This document shows, in pieces, positions 60,518 through 64,000 of a stretch of 64,000 nt of DNA. Numbering within the stretch: position 1 is the first letter of the stretch; every line of letters starts with the position of its first letter. Source of the DNA: Yinghuangia sp045039925 (GTDB taxonomy: Bacteria; Actinomycetota; Actinomycetes; Streptomycetales; Streptomycetaceae); NCBI GenBank assembly GCA_045039925.1, contig CP108400.1, forward strand, positions 744,001 through 808,000, given 5' to 3'. The position numbers were made by a program, and so were the translations under genes. The notes under the pieces were generated by a model. The model saw nothing but the letters and a program-made list of their open reading frames with translations, had not been told where the DNA came from and did no database searches.

Positions 60518-61831
60518 TCAGGCCCAGGGGCCGACGGTGCGGAAGGCGAACGGGCTCGCGCCGGCGGGGACGGCCTCCAGCGGCGCGTCGATCTCGCCCC
60601 AGGTCATCGCGCCGATCGTGCGTGCGGTGGCGGCGAGTGCGGCCGGGTCGAGGCCGTACACCTTGGCGGCGGTGCCGCCGAGCATGGCGCGTACCGCATC
60701 CCGGTCGAGTCCCGCGAACGTCCAGCGGATCGACAACTTGCCCATGGCGACACGCTCGGCATCGGGGGTCTCGGGGCGCTGGTACTGGTACGTGCCTTCC
60801 ATGTGCGGGTAGTCCGAGCCCCACATGATGCGGTCGGCGTACCCGTCCCGGATCGCGCCCACGGCTTCGGTGCGGGAGAGGAAGCTGCCCCCGATATAGA
60901 CGTTGCGGTGCAGGTAGTGGCTGGGGAGTTCGGGGACCTGCGCGGCGAGCCTGGCGTTGCCGCGGGTGGCGGACATGTGCACGGTGTCCAGTTCGGTCGC
61001 CAGGTACGGCCACCACTCGCCCGGCTGCTCGGTCAGCACCAGCACGAGGCCGGGATGCCGCTCGAACACGCCGGAGAAGATCATGTGGTGTGCGGCGCGG
61101 CGGCTGAACCAGCCGCCGGACTCGATCTGCTGGAGCGCGCCCAGTTCGGGGCCCGCGTACAGCGTCGGGTCGCCGGCCCCGGAGTGGGTGGTCAGCGGCA
61201 TCGACAGTTCCTCGGCCGCCGCCCAGAACGGCTCCCAGGCGCGGTCGTTGTAGTGCCGCAGCCACGGGCGGGGCGCGGGGAAGTTCACGCCGCGCAGGCC
61301 CGCGCCCGCCGCCCACCGCAACTCGGCGACGGCGGCGTCGACATCCCACATCGGCAGGTGCGCGAGGCCGACGTGGCGGTCCGGTGCCGCCGCGCACGCG
61401 TCGGCGAGCCAGCGGTTGTAGATCCGGATGCCGGCCGCGGCAAGCTCCGGGTCGTCGTTGGCGCCGAGCATCGAGGTCTGGAAGGGCACCGGCTGGTCGT
61501 TCTGGCTGCCGTGGAAGACGACTTCCGCGGCGACGCCCTCGTGGTCGAGGTCGCGGCGGCGGGCGGCCGGGTCGTGGTGGCCGTCGGTGAGCCGGTTCCG
61601 CCACGGGGAGTCGGGGTCGACGGCCTCTTCGCGCTCCAGGTAGCGGCCGCGCGAGCGGTTGGGGTCGTCGACGTACGCGTCGTACGCGGCGAGCAGGTCG
61701 GCCGGGCAGTACGGACGCAGGTCCTCGACGAGGCGCGGACCTATGTGGCAGTCGGCGGACACGACGACGACCGGCTCGGCGACTCGTTCGGCGACCGGCT
61801 CGGCCGACGCGGTGCTGTCAGTGACGGGCAC
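60518..61831 (-). CDS. Amidohydrolase family 2 metal-dependent hydrolase
   Basis: A 437-residue TIM-barrel amidohydrolase-2 protein. The N-terminal metal motif VVVVSADCHIGPRL (DxH) is followed by GVAAEVVFHGSQNDQP, LTTHSGAGDP with its conserved His, and the C-terminal metal Asp in IMWGSDYPHMEGTYQY. The class includes ACMSD and gamma-resorcylate decarboxylases as well as hydrolases, so decarboxylation is as likely as hydrolysis. GTG 61831 has AGGGAG 7 nt upstream and overlaps the TetR stop by 14 bp. It is in an operon with TetR and the peptide-binding lipoprotein. Confidence 0.9.
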   Translation of the reverse strand: MPVTDSTASAEPVAERVAEPVVVVSADCHIGPRLVEDLRPYCPADLLAAYDAYVDDPNRSRGRYLEREEAVDPDSPWRNRLTDGHHDPAARRRDLDHEGVAAEVVFHGSQNDQPVPFQTSMLGANDDPELAAAGIRIYNRWLADACAAAPDRHVGLAHLPMWDVDAAVAELRWAAGAGLRGVNFPAPRPWLRHYNDRAWEPFWAAAEELSMPLTTHSGAGDPTLYAGPELGALQQIESGGWFSRRAAHHMIFSGVFERHPGLVLVLTEQPGEWWPYLATELDTVHMSATRGNARLAAQVPELPSHYLHRNVYIGGSFLSRTEAVGAIRDGYADRIMWGSDYPHMEGTYQYQRPETPDAERVAMGKLSIRWTFAGLDRDAVRAMLGGTAAKVYGLDPAALAATARTIGAMTWGEIDAPLEAVPAGASPFAFRTVGPWA

Positions 61832-62594
61832 GGGAAGCTCCCTTGCTGGAACCGATGTTCGTGTCTCCCACCGCACCCGCGAGGACCGCGAGGGCGGCCA
61901 GCGCCCGTTCCTGGAGGCCGTCGCCGGCCCCCTCGGCGGCCCAGCGCTCGGTGACGTCGTCCAGGACCGCCACCACCGCGGTGGCCAGGACGTGGGCGGA
62001 TTCGGCCGACTGTCCCTCGCGTTCGGCCACCGCCTCGGCGATGCCGTCGCGCCACCGGCCGAGCAGGCCGAGCGCGCGTCCGCGCAGGACGGCCGAGCTG
62101 CCGATGGCGCGGCGTTGCAGGGCGAGCCGCCGCAAGGACTCCGCGTCCAGGGGCGGCTGTTGGGCCACCGCCCCGAGGACGGCGCGCAGCGGGGGTTCGT
62201 CGGCCGGGCGGGCGAGGATCGCGGCGCGGAGCGCGGGCACGCGTACCCCGCGCTCCGGGAACAGCAGGGCGTCCTTGGCCGGGAAGTAGCGCGCCACGGT
62301 GGCCGGTGAGACGCCGGCGCGGGCCGCGATCTCGGGCACGGTCGTCGTGTCGTAGCCGCGTTCGGCGAACAGGTCGAGCGCGGCGTCGACGATTGCCGCG
62401 CGTACCAGCAGCTTCTTTCGGGCACGCAGACCGCCGCCGGAAGCGGGCGGTCCCGCGGCGGCACCGACCCCCTCGGCGGCGCGAGGGTCGGTCGACTCGG
62501 AGGGGTCGGAGAGCTCGGAGAGGTCGACGAGCGGGATCGGGATCGGCAGCACGCCGAGATGATTGCCGACTCTCATTTGAGAGTCAACACTCAT
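61818..62594 (-). CDS. TetR-family regulator
   Basis: A 258-residue regulator. The helix-turn-helix is at ~60-110 (RKKLLVRAAIVDAALDLFAERGYDTTTVPEIAARAGVSPATVARYFPAKDALLF). The ligand domain follows with a TetR_C-like ending. ATG 62594 has GAGGGA 5 nt upstream and gives a ~55-residue Pro-rich extension ahead of the DNA-binding domain. ATG 62576 is the alternative and lies within a perfect palindrome (62568-62585). It is first in the operon with the amidohydrolase and the peptide-binding protein and probably regulates it. Confidence 0.9.
   Translation of the reverse strand: MSVDSQMRVGNHLGVLPIPIPLVDLSELSDPSESTDPRAAEGVGAAAGPPASGGGLRARKKLLVRAAIVDAALDLFAERGYDTTTVPEIAARAGVSPATVARYFPAKDALLFPERGVRVPALRAAILARPADEPPLRAVLGAVAQQPPLDAESLRRLALQRRAIGSSAVLRGRALGLLGRWRDGIAEAVAEREGQSAESAHVLATAVVAVLDDVTERWAAEGAGDGLQERALAALAVLAGAVGDTNIGSSKGASRARH
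62568..62585. promoter_or_regulatory. Palindromic operator inside the 5' end of the TetR gene
   Basis: GACTCTCA-TT-TGAGAGTC, perfect 8-bp arms. It spans codons 4-9 of the longer gene model, or the start codon of the shorter one (ATG 62576). Confidence 0.6.
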
Positions 62595-62654
62595 ATTTGT
62601 CCCTCGGCCGCCCGCGGCACCGCGCGGGCGGCTCCGCCGGTCCGAGACCTGGGG

Positions 62655-63095
62655 CTACTGGGCGCGGCGGACGGTCCCCTGGGCCGTCGCGCAGATGCGC
62701 TCGGAGCCGTCCTCGTCGACCGCGGCGATCTCGCAGGAGCAGACCGCCTGGGACCGCGTCGACGTCAGGACGGTGGCACGGGCGCGCAGGCGCGTACCCG
62801 AGGCGGGGCGTACGTACGTCACCGCGAAGCCGGCGGTCAGGATCGCCGGGCCGAGGACCGTGCCCGCCGCGAAGGTGATGGTGTTGTCCGCCAGATACGC
62901 GAGCACTCCCCCGTGCACGAACCCGTTCTGCTGCCGCAGTTCCTCGCGTACGTCGACCTCGATCGTGGCGCCGCCGTCGCCGAAGGCCGCCAGGCGGGCC
63001 CCGAGCAGCACGCTGAACGGCTGGGCCTCCAATGTCTTCGAGGCCGTCCGCAGGTCGAGCGGCGGGCTGCCGTCCGCCGACTGTTCCACTCCCAT
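62655..63095 (-). CDS. PaaI-type hotdog-fold acyl-CoA thioesterase
   Basis: A 146-residue thioesterase: LLGARLAAFGDGGATIEVDVREELRQQNGFVHGGVLAYLADNTITFAAGTVLG has the hotdog core with the conserved QQNGFVHGGVL helix start, and LTAGFAVTYVRPASGTRLRARATVL the following strands. The PaaI group hydrolyses aryl- and hydroxyphenylacetyl-CoA esters. ATG 63095 has GGGAGGG just upstream. A TACCGATCGGTA palindrome lies 20 bp before the start. The neighbouring TetR-amidohydrolase genes on the same strand raise the possibility of a small aromatic-acid pathway. Confidence 0.9.
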   Translation of the reverse strand: MGVEQSADGSPPLDLRTASKTLEAQPFSVLLGARLAAFGDGGATIEVDVREELRQQNGFVHGGVLAYLADNTITFAAGTVLGPAILTAGFAVTYVRPASGTRLRARATVLTSTRSQAVCSCEIAAVDEDGSERICATAQGTVRRAQ

Positions 63096-63114
63096 GTCGC
63101 CCTCCCGAGATCAC

Positions 63115-63126
63115 TACCGATCGGTA
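63115..63126. promoter_or_regulatory. Perfect 12-bp palindrome upstream of the thioesterase
   Basis: TACCGATCGGTA, 20 bp before the start codon at 63095. Similar ACCGATCGGT-type sites are bound by TetR-family regulators of acyl-CoA metabolism; assignment here is by resemblance only. Confidence 0.5.
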
Positions 63127-63275
63127 ACCCCACCATGCTGACCGGCCGTCCCCCGCGACGGCAAGCCGCGACACGTGGATTGGTCAGCGCCTCCTCCTTC
63201 TCCCGGGGCAGGTCACGGAGTTACAGTCGTCGCTTCCCTTTACGGGGGATTTGCCTAGCGATGAGGGGGTTCGTT

Positions 63276-64000
63276 GTGCCGCAGATCGTGCGCGCCGCGC
63301 TCGTACAGGCCAAGTGGACCGGCGACACTGCGTCGATGGTCGACGTCCACGAGGCGTACGCCCGGCAGGCGGCCGCCCAGGGGGCCCAGGTCCTGGGTTT
63401 CCAGGAGGTGTTCAACGCCCCCTACTTCTGCCAGGTCCAGGAACCCGAGCACTACGGCTGGGCCGAACCGGTGCCCGAGGGCCCGACGACCGCCCGCATG
63501 AGCGCCCTCGCACGCGAGCTGGGCATGGTGCTCGTGGTGCCGGTGTACGAGGTCGAGCAGTCCGGCTTCTACTACAACACCGCGGCCGTCATCGACGCCG
63601 ACGGAACCGTGCTCGGCAAGTACCGCAAGCACCACATCCCGCAGGTCAAGGGCTTCTGGGAGAAGTACTACTTCCGGCCCGGCAACCTCGGCTGGCCGGT
63701 GTTCGACACCGCGGTCGGCAGGATCGGCGTCTACATCTGCTACGACCGCCACTTCCCCGAGGGCTGGCGCGCGCTGGGCCTCGCGGGCGCGCAACTCGTC
63801 TACAACCCGTCGGCGACCAGCCGCGGCCTCTCCGCCTACCTCTGGCAGCTCGAACAGCCCGCGGCGGCGGTCGCCAACGAGTACTTCGTCGCGGCGATCA
63901 ACCGGGTCGGCGTCGAGGAGTACGGCGACAACGACTTCTACGGCACCAGTTACTTCGTCGACCCGCGCGGGCAGTTCGTCGGGGAGACCGCCTCCGACCG
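63276..64000 (+). CDS. Carbon-nitrogen hydrolase, beta-ureidopropionase-like (3' truncated)
   Basis: The first 241 codons of a nitrilase-superfamily amidase, open to the window end. It starts MPQIVRAALVQAKWTGDT. The triad regions are all visible: Glu44 in LGFQEVFNAPYF, Lys in GKYRKHHIPQVKGFWEKYYF, Cys in GVYICYDRHFPEGWRALGLAGAQLVYNPS. The long NAPYFCQVQEPEHYGWAEPVPEGPTT block is typical of N-carbamoyl-beta-alanine / N-carbamoylputrescine amidohydrolases, so a role in reductive pyrimidine breakdown is likely. GTG 63276 is chosen because GAGGGGG (63263-63269) sits 6 nt upstream; ATG 63261 is the in-frame alternative. No transporter or dihydropyrimidinase gene is visible before the window ends. 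Confidence 0.92.
   Translation, partial: MPQIVRAALVQAKWTGDTASMVDVHEAYARQAAAQGAQVLGFQEVFNAPYFCQVQEPEHYGWAEPVPEGPTTARMSALARELGMVLVVPVYEVEQSGFYYNTAAVIDADGTVLGKYRKHHIPQVKGFWEKYYFRPGNLGWPVFDTAVGRIGVYICYDRHFPEGWRALGLAGAQLVYNPSATSRGLSAYLWQLEQPAAAVANEYFVAAINRVGVEEYGDNDFYGTSYFVDPRGQFVGETASD

Overview
High-GC actinomycete chromosomal DNA, most likely from the Streptomycetaceae or a close relative. The indications are near-total G/C at third codon positions, frequent GTG starts, an Rpf/LysM/M23 cell-wall enzyme behind a c-di-AMP (ydaO-type) riboswitch, a HelR helicase behind a rifamycin-associated element, and DUF574, DUF2690 and DUF6204 proteins. No rRNA, tRNA, CRISPR array, prophage or intact insertion sequence was seen. 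The genes at both ends are cut by the window.

1-16.5 kb is a type VII secretion-like locus made of two converging operons. The plus-strand operon encodes a WXG-type small protein, a 696-residue associated protein and an EssC-like ATPase with an FHA-type N-terminus. The minus-strand operon encodes a membrane-anchored propeller/FN3/SH3 protein, MoxR, a DUF58 protein, a transglutaminase-fold membrane protein that has lost its catalytic triad, and a canonical WXG100 protein. EccB, EccD, EccE and MycP are not visible.

16.8-30 kb holds housekeeping and accessory metabolism: a quinone-oxidoreductase-like MDR enzyme, a divergent arginine antiporter/arginine deiminase pair, a TerD-like protein, a flavoprotein, a DUF574 methyltransferase, a MocR regulator divergent from a PNPOx-like protein across a perfect operator, an XRE-cupin regulator plus GNAT pair, and the riboswitch-controlled Rpf protein.

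30-35 kb holds an ArsR-MFS efflux unit and HelR (RNA polymerase recycling, rifamycin tolerance). 35-45.6 kb is the least understood part: an acyl-carrier-domain/GNAT fusion with an NTF2-like protein and a DUF2690 secreted protein, then two large proteins of unknown function (962 and 371 residues) converging on a 921-residue metzincin-type metalloprotease.

45.8-51.7 kb is a two-component system divergent from a lipoprotein / peptidoglycan-binding adaptor / ABC ATPase / MacB-like permease operon. 51.7-64 kb holds regulators (GlxA-like AraC, two TetR), an F420-type DUF385 enzyme, a DUF3592 membrane protein, an epoxide hydrolase, PlsC, a TetR-amidohydrolase-peptide-binding lipoprotein operon, a PaaI thioesterase and the start of a nitrilase-superfamily amidase.

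Two themes recur across the window. First, degenerate tandem arrays with 8-18 bp periods sit at gene boundaries, several of them starting exactly at a stop codon. Second, operator-like perfect palindromes overlap or abut start codons.
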